A stretch of 64,000 nucleotides of DNA from Aliiroseovarius sp. M344 (lineage in GTDB: Bacteria > Pseudomonadota > Alphaproteobacteria > Rhodobacterales > Rhodobacteraceae), in contig NZ_CP081154.1 of the NCBI RefSeq assembly GCF_025140835.1, positions 114,737 to 178,736 of the forward strand. The letters run 5' to 3'. The translations under genes and the position numbers were made by a program. The stretch's first letter is position 1; the number at the start of each line of letters is the position of its first letter. The notes beneath the pieces were generated by a model, which worked only from the letters and a program-made list of their open reading frames with translations, was not told the origin of the DNA and did not search any database. Shown piece by piece: positions 29,504 through 39,121 of the stretch.

Positions 29504-31951
29504 ATGATCAACAAACTCTTTACCGGATTAACACTAGCCTTAGCATTGTTCGCCCTGACGGCCTGTCAGTCGTCGGAAGAACGTGCCGAAGAACACTTCA
29601 AAACTGCATTGCAGCACATCGAAAACGGCGATTACGCGCGGGCGAAAGTCGAGTTTCAGAACGTGTTCAAACTAAATGGTCAGCATCGTGAAGCCCGGGC
29701 CAGATTTGCACAGATGCAAATAGACGCCGGTGAAACCGCCAGCGCTTACAGCCAGTATCTTCGGCTGGTCGAACAGTTCCCGGATGATTTGGAAGGTCGC
29801 AAAGCCTTGGCTCAAATGTCATTGGACAACGCAAACTGGGATGAGTTGAAACGGCACGGAGAGTATTTGGCAAAATTGGCGCCGGACGACTTTACAGCAC
29901 GCGCTTCTGTTGTCGCCCTTTCTTATCGTGACGCCGTGCTTGCACGGGACGAAGCCACGCGACAAAAGGCGTTCGACGCCACGATGGAGCTTTTGAAAGA
30001 AGACCCACAGCGTCAGGGCCTGCGGCGGTTGGTCATCGACGATTTCATCCGCTTGGGACGCTGGAACAAAGCTTTGGAACAAATTGACGCCGCAATTGCC
30101 CTTGATCCGAAGTCCATTTCCTTGCAGCAAACTCGCCTAGGCGTTCTTTATCAGGTTAATGATCCGGCCCGGATCGAAGCTCAGCTCATGAAGATGATTG
30201 CGGCTTTCCCCAAAGACAATCGCATCGTTGGTGCATTGGTACAGTGGTACATCTCCCGCGACGAACTGGACAAGGCCGAAACGCTGCTGCGCAACCGGGT
30301 GGACCCGAAGAGCAAGGATTCCGAGGCGGGGGCAACACTCGTCCAGTTTCTTTCTGAACATCGCGGGAACGAGGTTGCTCTGAACGAACTAAACACTCTG
30401 ATCGGCAGCGGCGTACCGCAACAGGCGATGTTTAAGTCGCTTCGCGCCTCTGTCAAATTCGACCTCGGGCAAAGGGATCAGGCGATTGCAGAAATGCAGG
30501 CTTTGCTTGAACAAATGGAACCGTCTGCAGATACCGACTCGATCAAGGTTTCGTTGGCCCATATGCTGGAGGTCACGGGAAACTTTGTCGGGGCACGGGC
30601 ATTAGTCGAAGAAGTCCTCGAACGCGATTCAACGCATACTGAAGCGCTGAAGAAACGCGCGCGCTGGCTGATTTCAGATGACAAATCTGGCGACGCTATT
30701 GTGACATTGCGCACAGCGTTGGCTGGTAGCCCCGATGATCCCGAAATCATGACACTGATGGCCAGCGCTCACGAGCGTGACGGAAACAGGGAATTGATGG
30801 CCGAAATGCTGGCGCTTGCGGTCGAGAATTCTGGCAGCGCTCCGGCGGAGAGCTTGCGCTATGCCGCGCTACTGGTGCAACAGGAAAAATACCGACCTGC
30901 TGAGGACATCCTGCTTGCCGCCCTACGGAAAGATCCGGAAAACATACCCATTCTGGTGTCGTTGGGTGATCTCTATCTGAAAATGCAGGATTGGGGACGC
31001 AATGAAGGTGTGGTGACCGAACTTCAGTCAATCGGCACCGAAAGAGCGACGTCATTTGCCAACGACATGACGGCCCGTCGCCTTGCATCTCAGGATCGTC
31101 AAGAAGAGTTGAACGCCTTTCTGGGTTCAATGTCCGACGAAAGCGAAGGTGTAGATAACGCCGACATTGCAATTATTCGGCTTCATCTTAAGCAAAACGC
31201 TATCGACAAGGCTCTTGACCATGTCGACGGCCTTCTGAACGACGCACCTGACGCGCCACTGCTCAGATTTGTCAAAGCTGCGATCCTCGCACAGGCCGAG
31301 CGAACCTTGGAAGCCGAAGAGCTGTATGTCGATCTGCTCGATGAGAATGACCAAAGCCCAGAGGTCTGGATCGCACTTTACCGCCTGCAAAACAGCAGCG
31401 GCGAACAGAACAAAGCCAAACAAACACTGATGAGCGCGCGCAGTAAATTGCCCGACGATTTACAGTTGCTGTGGTTAGACGCCGGCAGGTTAGAGAAAGA
31501 GGGCGATATCGACGGGGCATTATCGATCTATGAAACGCTCTATGCCGCAAATAGCAGCAACCAGATCATTGCGAATAACCTGGCCAGCCTGCTGGCAGAC
31601 CACCGGTCAGATACAGAGAGTCTGGAGCGCGCCTATACTGTAGCCCGACGACTGCGTGGCACGAATGTTGCCCCATTCCAGGACACCTATGGCTGGATCG
31701 CCTATCGGCTTCAGAACTATGACGAAGCCGTCGAGTACCTTGAGCCCGCGGCTTCGGCGATGACTGACAATGCCGCCGTGCAGTTCCACCTTGCGATGGC
31801 TTATGCATCGGTGAACCGTTTGGACGACGCATTGGCGCAGTTTGAAAAGGTCAAAGCGATGCTTGACCCCAACAACCTTCCAGAGTTTGCCGGAACAATT
31901 GATACTGAAATCTCCCGACTGACAAAGCTGAAGGCTGAGCAGGCCCAGTAA
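29504..31951 (+). CDS. prsT: PrsT-like TPR lipoprotein of the exosortase/exopolysaccharide system
   Basis: The 815-residue protein starts with a lipoprotein signal (LALALFALTAC). It continues as tandem tetratricopeptide repeats, for example AEEHFKTALQHIENGDYARA near the start and ALSIYETLYAANSSNQ and VQFHLAMAYASVNRLDDALA near the end. This architecture matches the PEP-CTERM/exosortase-associated TPR lipoprotein family called PrsT, presumed to act in export or assembly of exopolysaccharide or sorted proteins. The following gene is the exosortase, which supports the call. The exact molecular role of the family is not established. Confidence 0.85.
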   Translation: MINKLFTGLTLALALFALTACQSSEERAEEHFKTALQHIENGDYARAKVEFQNVFKLNGQHREARARFAQMQIDAGETASAYSQYLRLVEQFPDDLEGRKALAQMSLDNANWDELKRHGEYLAKLAPDDFTARASVVALSYRDAVLARDEATRQKAFDATMELLKEDPQRQGLRRLVIDDFIRLGRWNKALEQIDAAIALDPKSISLQQTRLGVLYQVNDPARIEAQLMKMIAAFPKDNRIVGALVQWYISRDELDKAETLLRNRVDPKSKDSEAGATLVQFLSEHRGNEVALNELNTLIGSGVPQQAMFKSLRASVKFDLGQRDQAIAEMQALLEQMEPSADTDSIKVSLAHMLEVTGNFVGARALVEEVLERDSTHTEALKKRARWLISDDKSGDAIVTLRTALAGSPDDPEIMTLMASAHERDGNRELMAEMLALAVENSGSAPAESLRYAALLVQQEKYRPAEDILLAALRKDPENIPILVSLGDLYLKMQDWGRNEGVVTELQSIGTERATSFANDMTARRLASQDRQEELNAFLGSMSDESEGVDNADIAIIRLHLKQNAIDKALDHVDGLLNDAPDAPLLRFVKAAILAQAERTLEAEELYVDLLDENDQSPEVWIALYRLQNSSGEQNKAKQTLMSARSKLPDDLQLLWLDAGRLEKEGDIDGALSIYETLYAANSSNQIIANNLASLLADHRSDTESLERAYTVARRLRGTNVAPFQDTYGWIAYRLQNYDEAVEYLEPAASAMTDNAAVQFHLAMAYASVNRLDDALAQFEKVKAMLDPNNLPEFAGTIDTEISRLTKLKAEQAQ

Positions 31952-32025
31952 ACCTAGAACACACTGTCCATAACCTTGTATCTTGGCTTTCCGTGGACAT
32001 TTCGTTTCTTGATCGCGAACAAATG

Positions 32026-32043
32026 TCTCACTTTCAGGTGAGA
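32026..32043 (+). terminator. Possible weak terminator hairpin after prsT
   Basis: TCTCAC/GTGAGA form a perfect 6-bp stem with a 6-base loop, 75 bp after the prsT stop. T-rich sequence follows only about 20 bp later, so termination is uncertain. I see no gene in the rest of the 31952-32173 gap. Confidence 0.3.
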
Positions 32044-32173
32044 TGCTTGGTTATTTCTCTGTTTTTGCAGTTTCCAATGGGCGATGCCCTGAAAATGCGA
32101 GATAAATAGGTTATTGTTACGCGGATTCCATTTGCGACCATTGTTTGCAAACTTCAATGAAGAGACAGATTGT

Positions 32174-33775
32174 ATGTCCATAACGAGTGATAAGCCAGAA
32201 AAGCGACTGTCCGCCCTGCCCCAAATGAATGTGGTTGGGTTGTTCTGGTTCGCGATTCTGATCCTTGGATCACTTCCCGTTTTCTGGATCGGCTTCAAAT
32301 CACTGGCCGACGCGTGGACCACACCGGAATACAGCCACGGACCACTGATTCCCATAATCTCGCTTTACCTGTTTCTGCGCGAACTGCGCAAAGCCCCACC
32401 GCCGAAACTCACGGTTACCGATCGCGGACCTGGAATTGCTGTGATCGTGATCGGGTTGGCCATCGCCATTCTTGGAAACTTAACCCGAATTCCCGACATC
32501 GTGACCTATGCGATGATCATCTGGCTTGGTGGGGTGGTTTTGGTTGTGTTCGGATGGGAACGCGGCAAACGGCACCAGTTGCCGGTCCTGCATTTGATCT
32601 TCATGCTGCCGCTGCCTCAGTTCCTGTACTGGAAACTGACCATCCTGCTCCAATACCTCTCGTCCGCTCTGGGTGTCTGGTTCGTCAGCTTGGCTGGGGT
32701 CTCTGTTTTTCTGGAAGGTAATATTATTGACCTTGGGGTTTATAAGCTTCAGGTCGCGGAAGCCTGCTCGGGCTTGCGATACCTGTTTCCGATCCTCAGT
32801 TTCTCGTACCTGTTTGCAATTCTTTATCGTGGCCCGGTCTGGCACAAAGCCGTGCTTCTTCTTTCCGCAGCGCCGCTGACGGTATTCATGAACTCTGTTC
32901 GCATTGGGATCATCGGCATTCTGGTTGACCGTTACGGTATCGAGCAAGCAGAAGGTTTCCTGCACTTTTTTGAAGGCTGGGTGATCTTTGTTATCTGCAT
33001 TCTGATCCTGTTTATTCTGGCGGTCGCGCTACAACGCCTAAGCCGCGACCCTAAGCCGCTGAGTGAAGCGATCGACTTGGATACGCAGGGCTTCGGAGGC
33101 ATTGCAGCCCGGATTTTCAACATTCAGGCGTCAAAAGCGCTCACTGCCGCCGCATTCATCACCGTTGCCACCTCGGCGATCTGGTTCAACTTGCAGGGCG
33201 GGGAAACCGTCAAAGTCGAACGCGCGCCGTTTTCACTTTTCCCAAAGCAGATTGAAGAATGGAAAGGGGCATCTTCTCGACTTGATGCCAAGGTCGAAAA
33301 GGTACTTGGGGCCACAGACTATCTTCAGACGACTTACGCGGCTGCCGGACAGCCCAGCTTCGTCAATCTGTTCATCGCTTATTACGACAAGCAAACCGAA
33401 GGGTCCGGCATACATTCACCCGAGGTTTGCCTGCCGGTGGGGGGTTGGGAAGTTTTCAGCCTGGAACCCTATAAGATTGACCCGAAAGTTCCGGAATATG
33501 GCACATTCGACGTCAATCGCGCCGTCATTCAAAAAGGACTAAGCAAACAGCTGGTTTATTACTGGTTTGAACAGCGCGGCAAGCGGCAGACCAATGATTT
33601 CGCCGCAAAGATCGGCGTTGTCATCGACAGCATCACCATCGGTCGGACGGATGGCGCTCTGGTTCGGTATGTCACTCCGATCCTGCCGGATGAGACGGAT
33701 GCCGACGCCGACGCACGTCTGGTCAACTTCATTTCGATGAGCTTGCCGCGCCTGCCACGCTTTGTCCCGATGTAG
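32174..33775 (+). CDS. xrtD: VPLPA-CTERM-specific exosortase XrtD fused to EpsI (DUF3485)
   Basis: The 533-residue protein has a membrane N-terminal part (residues about 20-300, eight or more TM segments) with the exosortase catalytic residues: Cys198 in EACSGLRYL, Arg in NSVRIGIIG, and His in HFFEGW. Its C-terminal part (about 330-533) is an EpsI/DUF3485 domain with the characteristic [15 protein letters not shown] segment. Exosortases cleave and process proteins with C-terminal sorting tails in the inner membrane, tied to exopolysaccharide production. I chose ATG 32174 because the protein then opens with an ordinary cytoplasmic tail before TM1; the frame is open upstream. Confidence 0.92.
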   Translation: MSITSDKPEKRLSALPQMNVVGLFWFAILILGSLPVFWIGFKSLADAWTTPEYSHGPLIPIISLYLFLRELRKAPPPKLTVTDRGPGIAVIVIGLAIAILGNLTRIPDIVTYAMIIWLGGVVLVVFGWERGKRHQLPVLHLIFMLPLPQFLYWKLTILLQYLSSALGVWFVSLAGVSVFLEGNIIDLGVYKLQVAEACSGLRYLFPILSFSYLFAILYRGPVWHKAVLLLSAAPLTVFMNSVRIGIIGILVDRYGIEQAEGFLHFFEGWVIFVICILILFILAVALQRLSRDPKPLSEAIDLDTQGFGGIAARIFNIQASKALTAAAFITVATSAIWFNLQGGETVKVERAPFSLFPKQIEEWKGASSRLDAKVEKVLGATDYLQTTYAAAGQPSFVNLFIAYYDKQTEGSGIHSPEVCLPVGGWEVFSLEPYKIDPKVPEYGTFDVNRAVIQKGLSKQLVYYWFEQRGKRQTNDFAAKIGVVIDSITIGRTDGALVRYVTPILPDETDADADARLVNFISMSLPRLPRFVPM

Positions 33776-33955
33776 GCTGCATTCGAAATTTCCCAATAGG
33801 TTATCTTTTGGATGGCCGAGTCGAAACAAAACAGGGAAAGTGCGATGAACTTTGATTAGCCGCGTACAGATACACGTCGGAGCTCCAAGGCATCTGGGTT
33901 TAAATCATTATTTAACAGGGATTTACCCGTTTCGCTCTCTTTTTCGTGAGCCTCG

Positions 33956-33969
33956 TTGACAAATATCAA
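33956..33969 (+). promoter_or_regulatory. FNR/NnrR-type box of the nirS operon
   Basis: TTGAC-AAAT-ATCAA differs from the consensus TTGAT-N4-ATCAA at one base. Its centre lies 68 bp before the nirS start. It is the best match in the window. The rest of the 33776-34030 gap shows no gene. Confidence 0.85.
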
Positions 33970-34030
33970 GACACTGCCTTGCCATTGGTTCCATCTTCCT
34001 TGTGCCTCACCAAGCAAATGGAGAGTGATC

Positions 34031-35707
34031 ATGTCACTTGGAACCACCCAAAAGAATATTCGCAGCTCGCTAGGGATTGGCTTTGCCATGATGCTCAGCA
34101 GCGTCGCTCTGCCAGCAATGGCTGAGGGTCCGACCCTCAGCGACGAAGCATTTGAAGCCTCAAAGCAGCTTTATTTTGAACAATGCGCCGGTTGTCACGG
34201 CGTGCTTCGCAAAGGTGCGACAGGCAAAAGCCTTGAGCCCGTTGTGAAAACCACTGCCGCAGACGGCACCGTCACTGAAAGTGGCACGCTGAAGCTCGGC
34301 CAGGAACGTCTAGAGAAGATCATTACCTGGGGCACCGAAGGCGGCATGAACAACTTCTCGGACATTATGACCGAGGAGCAGATCAAAGACATGGCGACCT
34401 ACATCATGATGGATCCGCCAAAACCGCCAGAAATGTCGCTGGCTCAGATGAAAGAGACCCGCAAGGTCTATGTCGAAGAAGCCGACTACCCGACCGAGCC
34501 GCTGCACGGCCGCAACTGGGAAAACTTCTTCGTCGTCATTGAACGTGACGTAGGTAAAGTGGCTGTCATCGACGGCGACACCAAAGAAGTTCTGGTACAC
34601 ATCCCCACCGGGTATGCGGTGCACGTTCTGAAAGCGTCAGAGCACCATAAACTGGAAGAGCCGGAAAATCCGGGTCGCTTCTGGTACACCATGGGCCGCG
34701 ACGGCAAGATGACCAAAATCGACCTCTGGCAGACGCCGGACAAAATGTTGGTTTCGGAAGTCAAGATTGCCTATGACGCACGCGACGTAGCAGTCTCCGG
34801 CGACGGTAAATACGTCATCGGTGGTGGTTACTGGCCGCCGCACTTCGCAATCGTTGATGCGCAGACCATGGAACCGGTCAAAGTTGTGTCGACCCGCGGC
34901 GTGAACGTCGATGGTGAGTATGTGGAAGAGGCCCGTGTGGCCGCGATCTACACCACACCGAACGAACCGACATGGATCGTGGCAGTGAAAGAGCTGGGTC
35001 AGCTGTGGCAGGTGGATTACACCGACCTCGACAACCTGAGCATCGACAAGATCAACTCGGCCAAGTTCCTGCACGATGGGTTCTTTGATCCGACAGGTCG
35101 TTACTTCCAGATCGCGGCAAACGCGTCGAACAAAATGGTTGTTGTGGACACACAAACCCACAAGCTTGAAGCCATGATCGACACCGCAGCGCTGCCGCAC
35201 CCCGGCCCCGGCGCAAACTGGATTGACCCGAATTGTGGTCCGGTTGCAGGCACAACCCACCTTGGTGTTGGTACTGTGACGGTCTGGGGCAACGACCCCG
35301 AAGGCCATCCGGATAACGCCTGGAAGACCTGCTACGAAGTTGAAACCGACGGCGCTGGCCTGTTTGTCCGGACCCACCCGAATTCCAAATACATTTGGGC
35401 GGACCAGACCAAACACCCCGAGCCTGAAATTCAGCAATCGGTTCAGGTCATCTCGAAAGAGACCGGCGAGATCGTGAAAACGATCCAGATCACTGAAGAC
35501 GAAGGCAGCGCCGCTGTTCACTTCGAATTCAACGCGGACGGCACCGAAGTTTGGGTGTCCAAGTGGAACCTCTCGGACTCGCTTGAGCCGAATGGTCAGA
35601 TCGTGATCTTCGACGCGGAGACGCTGGAAGAGAAATCCCGGATCGACGGCCTGTTTGCCCCGACCGGTAAGTTCAACGTCTACAACCGTTCGAACCACGT
35701 CACCTAA
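34031..35707 (+). CDS. nirS: NirS, cytochrome cd1 nitrite reductase
   Basis: NirS reduces nitrite to NO in the periplasm. The 558-residue precursor has a signal peptide ending in AMAEG, a cytochrome c domain with haem motif CAGCH at residues 52-56, and the eight-bladed d1-haem propeller from about 150 to the end, with repeats such as GTVTVWGNDPEGH. I chose ATG 34031, preceded by GGAGAG, because it gives the signal peptide directly. An FNR-type box lies 68 bp upstream and a terminator-like hairpin follows the gene. The haem d1 genes follow downstream. Confidence 0.98.
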   Translation: MSLGTTQKNIRSSLGIGFAMMLSSVALPAMAEGPTLSDEAFEASKQLYFEQCAGCHGVLRKGATGKSLEPVVKTTAADGTVTESGTLKLGQERLEKIITWGTEGGMNNFSDIMTEEQIKDMATYIMMDPPKPPEMSLAQMKETRKVYVEEADYPTEPLHGRNWENFFVVIERDVGKVAVIDGDTKEVLVHIPTGYAVHVLKASEHHKLEEPENPGRFWYTMGRDGKMTKIDLWQTPDKMLVSEVKIAYDARDVAVSGDGKYVIGGGYWPPHFAIVDAQTMEPVKVVSTRGVNVDGEYVEEARVAAIYTTPNEPTWIVAVKELGQLWQVDYTDLDNLSIDKINSAKFLHDGFFDPTGRYFQIAANASNKMVVVDTQTHKLEAMIDTAALPHPGPGANWIDPNCGPVAGTTHLGVGTVTVWGNDPEGHPDNAWKTCYEVETDGAGLFVRTHPNSKYIWADQTKHPEPEIQQSVQVISKETGEIVKTIQITEDEGSAAVHFEFNADGTEVWVSKWNLSDSLEPNGQIVIFDAETLEEKSRIDGLFAPTGKFNVYNRSNHVT

Positions 35708-35730
35708 GGGTGAGTTGAAAAAGAACCCAA

Positions 35731-35758
35731 GGGGGCGGGCACAGCGCCCGCCCCTTTT
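35731..35758 (+). terminator. Terminator or attenuator after nirS
   Basis: GGGGCGGGC (35732-35740) and GCCCGCCCC (35746-35754) form a perfect 9-bp GC-rich stem with a 5-base loop, followed by TTTT. Partial read-through would make nirS mRNA more abundant than the accessory genes behind it. Confidence 0.85.
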
Positions 35759-35811
35759 CTACTGACTGGTCTGAGCACGGACCAACCACGAAGCCAGAAC
35801 GGAGCCTGGAC

Positions 35812-37647
35812 ATGTCCCAGACCAACGGTAGTGACCCGAAAAAGCCAATTTGGCGCCGGTATTTCCTGTGGGGAATGCCGCTTGCCGGCATAGCTGGCGT
35901 CTTTGTCGCCGGCATCATCTTCTGGGGCGGGTTCAACACCGCCATGGAAGCCACGAACACCAAAGATTTCTGTATCTCGTGTCACGAGATGGAAGATTTC
36001 GTTTACCAGGAATACAAGGGCACAATTCACGATGTGAACCGCTCGGGCGTTGGCGCGGTCTGTTCCGACTGTCACGTTCCGAAGGACTGGACCCACAAGA
36101 TGATCCGCAAGATCAAAGCCTCGAAAGAGCTTTGGGGCAAAATGGTCGGGACCATCAACACTGAAGAGAAATTTGAGGCCAAGCGTCTGCATCTGGCGAT
36201 GAACGAATGGGAACGGATGAAAAATTCCGACAGCCGCGAATGCCGCAACTGTCACCATTTTGAATCGATGATGCCAGAATTCCAGCGCCCGCGCGCCCGC
36301 CAGCAACACCTGAACGCGATGGAGACGGGGCAAACCTGTATCGATTGCCACAAAGGCATTGCCCACTCGGATCTGCGTGACCGCGCGGAAGAGGAATATC
36401 TGGAAGCGCTGGAAGCCCCGAACCCGAAATTTGCCCGTGAAGTGCCGCAAGCTTATTTGGACAGCCTTGCCCGCGTTGAAGCCAAGGAAGCCGAAGAAGA
36501 AGCCGCACGCAAAGCCGAGGCCGACGCGGCTCAGGCCCGTATGATGGCAGCAGTTGAAGCCGCCCGCACAGACGAACGCGCCAAAGTCGAAGCTGAGATG
36601 GCTGGCGCGGCGACGGAAGCCCCGGCGGCTGGTGACACAGGCAGCTCCGACGGCGCAAGCGCTGGTGGGTCGGTTGGGGCCAATGTCGATTGGGACGCAG
36701 TGGCGGCCACAGACATGACCCTGTTCTATCCGGGCCAAGCCTCGTTTGAATGGGCGCAGAATGGTAAAACCCATGGTGGTGCGCGTCCGCTGACCAAAGG
36801 CGGCGACCAGTGTTCGACCTGCCATGCGAAAGAGTTGGAAACCATCGGTAACAAGATCGTTGCAGGCGGCGGTGGCAAGAACGACGAACTTGAGCCGACC
36901 CCAATCCCCGGCAAACGCGGCACGATCGCAGCCAGCCTGAAGGCAACATATGACGATGAAAACGTCTATTTCCGCCTGCAGTGGCTGGACGCTGGTCACA
37001 CCCCTGCCCCGTTTGTTGACGGCGGCAAGATGGACCCGGACAACCAGATCAAGGTTGGTATGATGATCACCGGCACGGGGATCGAAATGGGTGAACAAGT
37101 GGGCTGTTGGGCAACCTGTCACGCCGACAACACCTATATGCCTTTCGATCCGGGTGCCGAGGCGATTGCCGCCAGTGGCGACATCGCGACCCAACTTCAG
37201 GCCGACACGACGATCACCAAGTATCTGGCCGAAAGCCGGACCGATATCGAGCTGAAAGGCCGTGGCGACAAGCCGTTGGGTGGTTGGGATAAGGTCAAAG
37301 ACCAGGCTGAGATCGACCAGCTTCTGGCCGATGGCACCTTTATGGATCTGATGCGGGTCTATGCAGATGGTACAGCCGAAAACGGCTATCTGCTGCAAAA
37401 TCGCACAGTGAACGAAGGCGAAATGGCAGGCGAGGCCAATCTGGGCGCTGATGGCACTTGGACGGTCACGTTCTCGCGGCCCTTGGCAGGTGGCGCGGGC
37501 GATGTCGCGCTGGAAGCTGGCAAGACCTACACGGTCGGCTTTGCGATCCACGATGACTTCACAGCGGCGCGCTTCCACCATGTGACGCTGAACACCAGCC
37601 TGGCTCTGGACAATGCAGAAGCTGCGATTAACGTGGTCAAGCAATAA
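35812..37647 (+). CDS. NapC/NirT-type tetrahaem quinol dehydrogenase fused to an ethylbenzene-dehydrogenase-like haem domain
   Basis: The protein has 611 residues. One N-terminal TM anchor (about 17-38) precedes four CxxCH motifs (C54, C84, C144, C176) in NapC/NirT arrangement, the usual size of a whole NirT (about 190 residues). An Ala/Glu-rich charged linker with coiled-coil character (195-275) leads to a C-terminal part with a fifth motif CSTCH (334) and an unusual CWATCH (432-437, CxxxCH). That part resembles the haem-b-binding gamma-subunit domain of ethylbenzene/DMSO-reductase-family enzymes. NirT proteins carry electrons from quinol to periplasmic reductases, so this is the likely donor path to NirS. 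It follows nirS directly. Confidence 0.82.
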   Translation: MSQTNGSDPKKPIWRRYFLWGMPLAGIAGVFVAGIIFWGGFNTAMEATNTKDFCISCHEMEDFVYQEYKGTIHDVNRSGVGAVCSDCHVPKDWTHKMIRKIKASKELWGKMVGTINTEEKFEAKRLHLAMNEWERMKNSDSRECRNCHHFESMMPEFQRPRARQQHLNAMETGQTCIDCHKGIAHSDLRDRAEEEYLEALEAPNPKFAREVPQAYLDSLARVEAKEAEEEAARKAEADAAQARMMAAVEAARTDERAKVEAEMAGAATEAPAAGDTGSSDGASAGGSVGANVDWDAVAATDMTLFYPGQASFEWAQNGKTHGGARPLTKGGDQCSTCHAKELETIGNKIVAGGGGKNDELEPTPIPGKRGTIAASLKATYDDENVYFRLQWLDAGHTPAPFVDGGKMDPDNQIKVGMMITGTGIEMGEQVGCWATCHADNTYMPFDPGAEAIAASGDIATQLQADTTITKYLAESRTDIELKGRGDKPLGGWDKVKDQAEIDQLLADGTFMDLMRVYADGTAENGYLLQNRTVNEGEMAGEANLGADGTWTVTFSRPLAGGAGDVALEAGKTYTVGFAIHDDFTAARFHHVTLNTSLALDNAEAAINVVKQ

Positions 37648-37654
37648 GAAACTG

Positions 37655-37683
37655 CGCTGCGGCCGCCTCAACCGGCCGCAGCG
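37655..37683 (+). terminator. Strong intercistronic hairpin in the nir operon
   Basis: CGCTGCGGCCG (37655-37665) and CGGCCGCAGCG (37673-37683) form a perfect 11-bp stem with a 7-base loop, 8 bp after the stop of the multihaem gene. No T-run follows, so I see it as an mRNA-stability, processing or attenuation structure more than a clean terminator. Confidence 0.65.
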
Positions 37684-37714
37684 TCCTTTGCCCGAGGTTC
37701 AGAAAGGAACGCTT

Positions 37715-38131
37715 ATGAAACGCTCTGTTCATGCACTTGCCCTGTCCTCCGCTGCCGTGCTTTGCGCGGCTTTCCCCGTTTTGGCGGATGAAAAAACCGA
37801 TGCCATCTGCGCCGAGGCCGAAGAACGATATGTCGAACTTTTCGGCGCGCCCTCAGCAGATGCTGACGGCGTCACCGTCGTGAAAATGTACAACTACAAT
37901 TTTTGCCCCGGCGAACTGGTCGTTCCCGTCGGCACAACAGTGCGTTGGGTCAATGTCGACAAGCGCACCAGCCACAGTGTGATTCTGCCCGACCAGCCCG
38001 AAAGTGACCGCGCTTTCCCGGAAGAAACCATCGAATTCACCTTCCTGACTGAGGGTGATCAGGATTACCTGTGCGGCCCACATTGGGAAACACAAAAGAT
38101 GATCGGCATGGTCACGGTGACCTCTAAATAA
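37715..38131 (+). CDS. Periplasmic cupredoxin (plastocyanin/azurin-like)
   Basis: The 138-residue precursor has a signal peptide (ending VLADE) and a small beta-barrel. Apparent type-1 copper ligands are His in RTSHSV, then Cys, His and Met in the C-terminal loop CGPHWETQKMIGM. Such blue copper proteins shuttle single electrons. Its place between the NirT-like gene and nirE suggests it serves the nitrite reduction branch, possibly as electron donor to NirS, in the role pseudoazurin or cytochrome c551 plays elsewhere. That role is inferred. ATG 37715 has AGAAAGGA upstream. Confidence 0.85.
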   Translation: MKRSVHALALSSAAVLCAAFPVLADEKTDAICAEAEERYVELFGAPSADADGVTVVKMYNYNFCPGELVVPVGTTVRWVNVDKRTSHSVILPDQPESDRAFPEETIEFTFLTEGDQDYLCGPHWETQKMIGMVTVTSK

Positions 38132-38165
38132 TCGTTTTAATACAGTACTTTAAAATTATTCACGT

Positions 38166-38197
38166 GTTAAGGGGTGCTGAAAACGGCACGCCTTAAC
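38166..38197 (+). other. Imperfect inverted repeat before nirE
   Basis: GTTAAGG (38166-38172) pairs with CCTTAAC (38191-38197). The pairing continues inward through GTGC/GCAC after one mismatch, giving an about 12-bp stem and an 8-base loop. No T-run follows. It may end the cupredoxin transcript or be an operator. Its right arm overlaps the FNR-like box below. Confidence 0.55.
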
Positions 38198-38206
38198 TTA
38201 TGTCAA
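38193..38206 (+). promoter_or_regulatory. Weak FNR/NnrR-like box upstream of nirE
   Basis: TTAAC-TTAT-GTCAA keeps 7 of 10 consensus half-site bases and is symmetric in style. Its centre is about 157 bp before the nirE start, much further than the 62-68 bp at the other operons, so I hold it as tentative. Confidence 0.4.
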
Positions 38207-38356
38207 GGAGGCTAAACAGCAGCCGGGGCATCTTACAATCGTTAACCGGCCCAAGCCTCACCCGCTGGCGATGTCTAACTTCAGACGCATGTTTCATGCT
38301 GTCGCTCCCAGAGGGTGCCCGGCTTCCAGCCATCCAAAGGACGAGCGAGACACAAC

Positions 38357-39121
38357 ATGACCGGCAAAGTTTACCTGATCGGCGCAGGCCCCGGAGATCC
38401 GGAGCTGATGACCATGAAAGCCATCCGTATGCTGAAAGATGCTGATGTGGTGGTGTATGACCGTTTGGTGTCTGACGACATTGTCGCCATGGCCAAACCG
38501 GACGCCCAGATGATTTTCGTCGGCAAAGCCGCGAAATGTCACACGGTGTCTCAAGAGCGTATCAATGAAATACTGGTCGAAAAGGCCCGAGCTGGCCTGA
38601 ATGTCGCCCGCTTGAAGGGCGGCGATCCCCTGATCTTCGGGCGCGGTTCGGAAGAAGCCGGATATGTCGTGTCGCAAGGGGTCGAGGTTGAATACGCCCC
38701 CGGCATCACCGCGGCGCAAGGTGCCGCAAGCGTCACCGGCGTTCCGCTGACCCATCGCGGGCTTGCCACCGGCGTTCAATATGTCACGGGCCACCGTCAG
38801 GCCGACGATGTGCTGGATCTGGACTGGAAATGTCTGGCCAACCCCGACACCACGCTTGTTGTTTACATGGGCGTGGCCAATATCGGCCAGATCGCCGTGG
38901 GCCTGATGACCGAAGGTCTGGCAGGGTCGACCCCCGTCATGGCCATCTCGCGCGCCTCGACGCCCGACGAGGCCCGCATGCTCTCGACCCTTGATCACGT
39001 GGCAAAGGACGCGCGCCGCGCCGGGTTGAAGCCGCCCACCCTGTTCATCATCGGCAAGGTCGTATCGCTTTATGACGCCGGCCAGTTCGATCCCGCACAA
39101 GCGATTGCGGCCCATGCGTAG
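38357..39121 (+). CDS. nirE: NirE, uroporphyrinogen-III C-methyltransferase (haem d1 branch)
   Basis: NirE methylates uroporphyrinogen III twice with SAM to make precorrin-2, the first step toward haem d1. The 254-residue sequence has the family signatures GAGPGDPEL near the N-terminus, KGGDPLIFGRGSEEA, and a TLVVYMGVANIGQI segment. It is a stand-alone methyltransferase without the CysG oxidase/chelatase half. I chose ATG 38357; an in-frame start at 38315 would add 14 unconserved residues. It heads the haem d1 gene run and overlaps nirC by 8 bp. Confidence 0.95.
   Translation: MTGKVYLIGAGPGDPELMTMKAIRMLKDADVVVYDRLVSDDIVAMAKPDAQMIFVGKAAKCHTVSQERINEILVEKARAGLNVARLKGGDPLIFGRGSEEAGYVVSQGVEVEYAPGITAAQGAASVTGVPLTHRGLATGVQYVTGHRQADDVLDLDWKCLANPDTTLVVYMGVANIGQIAVGLMTEGLAGSTPVMAISRASTPDEARMLSTLDHVAKDARRAGLKPPTLFIIGKVVSLYDAGQFDPAQAIAAHA

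Noticed and set aside
35704..37671. 655-codon minus-strand open frame opposite the multihaem NirT-like gene.
   Set aside because: The plus strand has six haem motifs in frame; the antisense frame is a product of GC bias.
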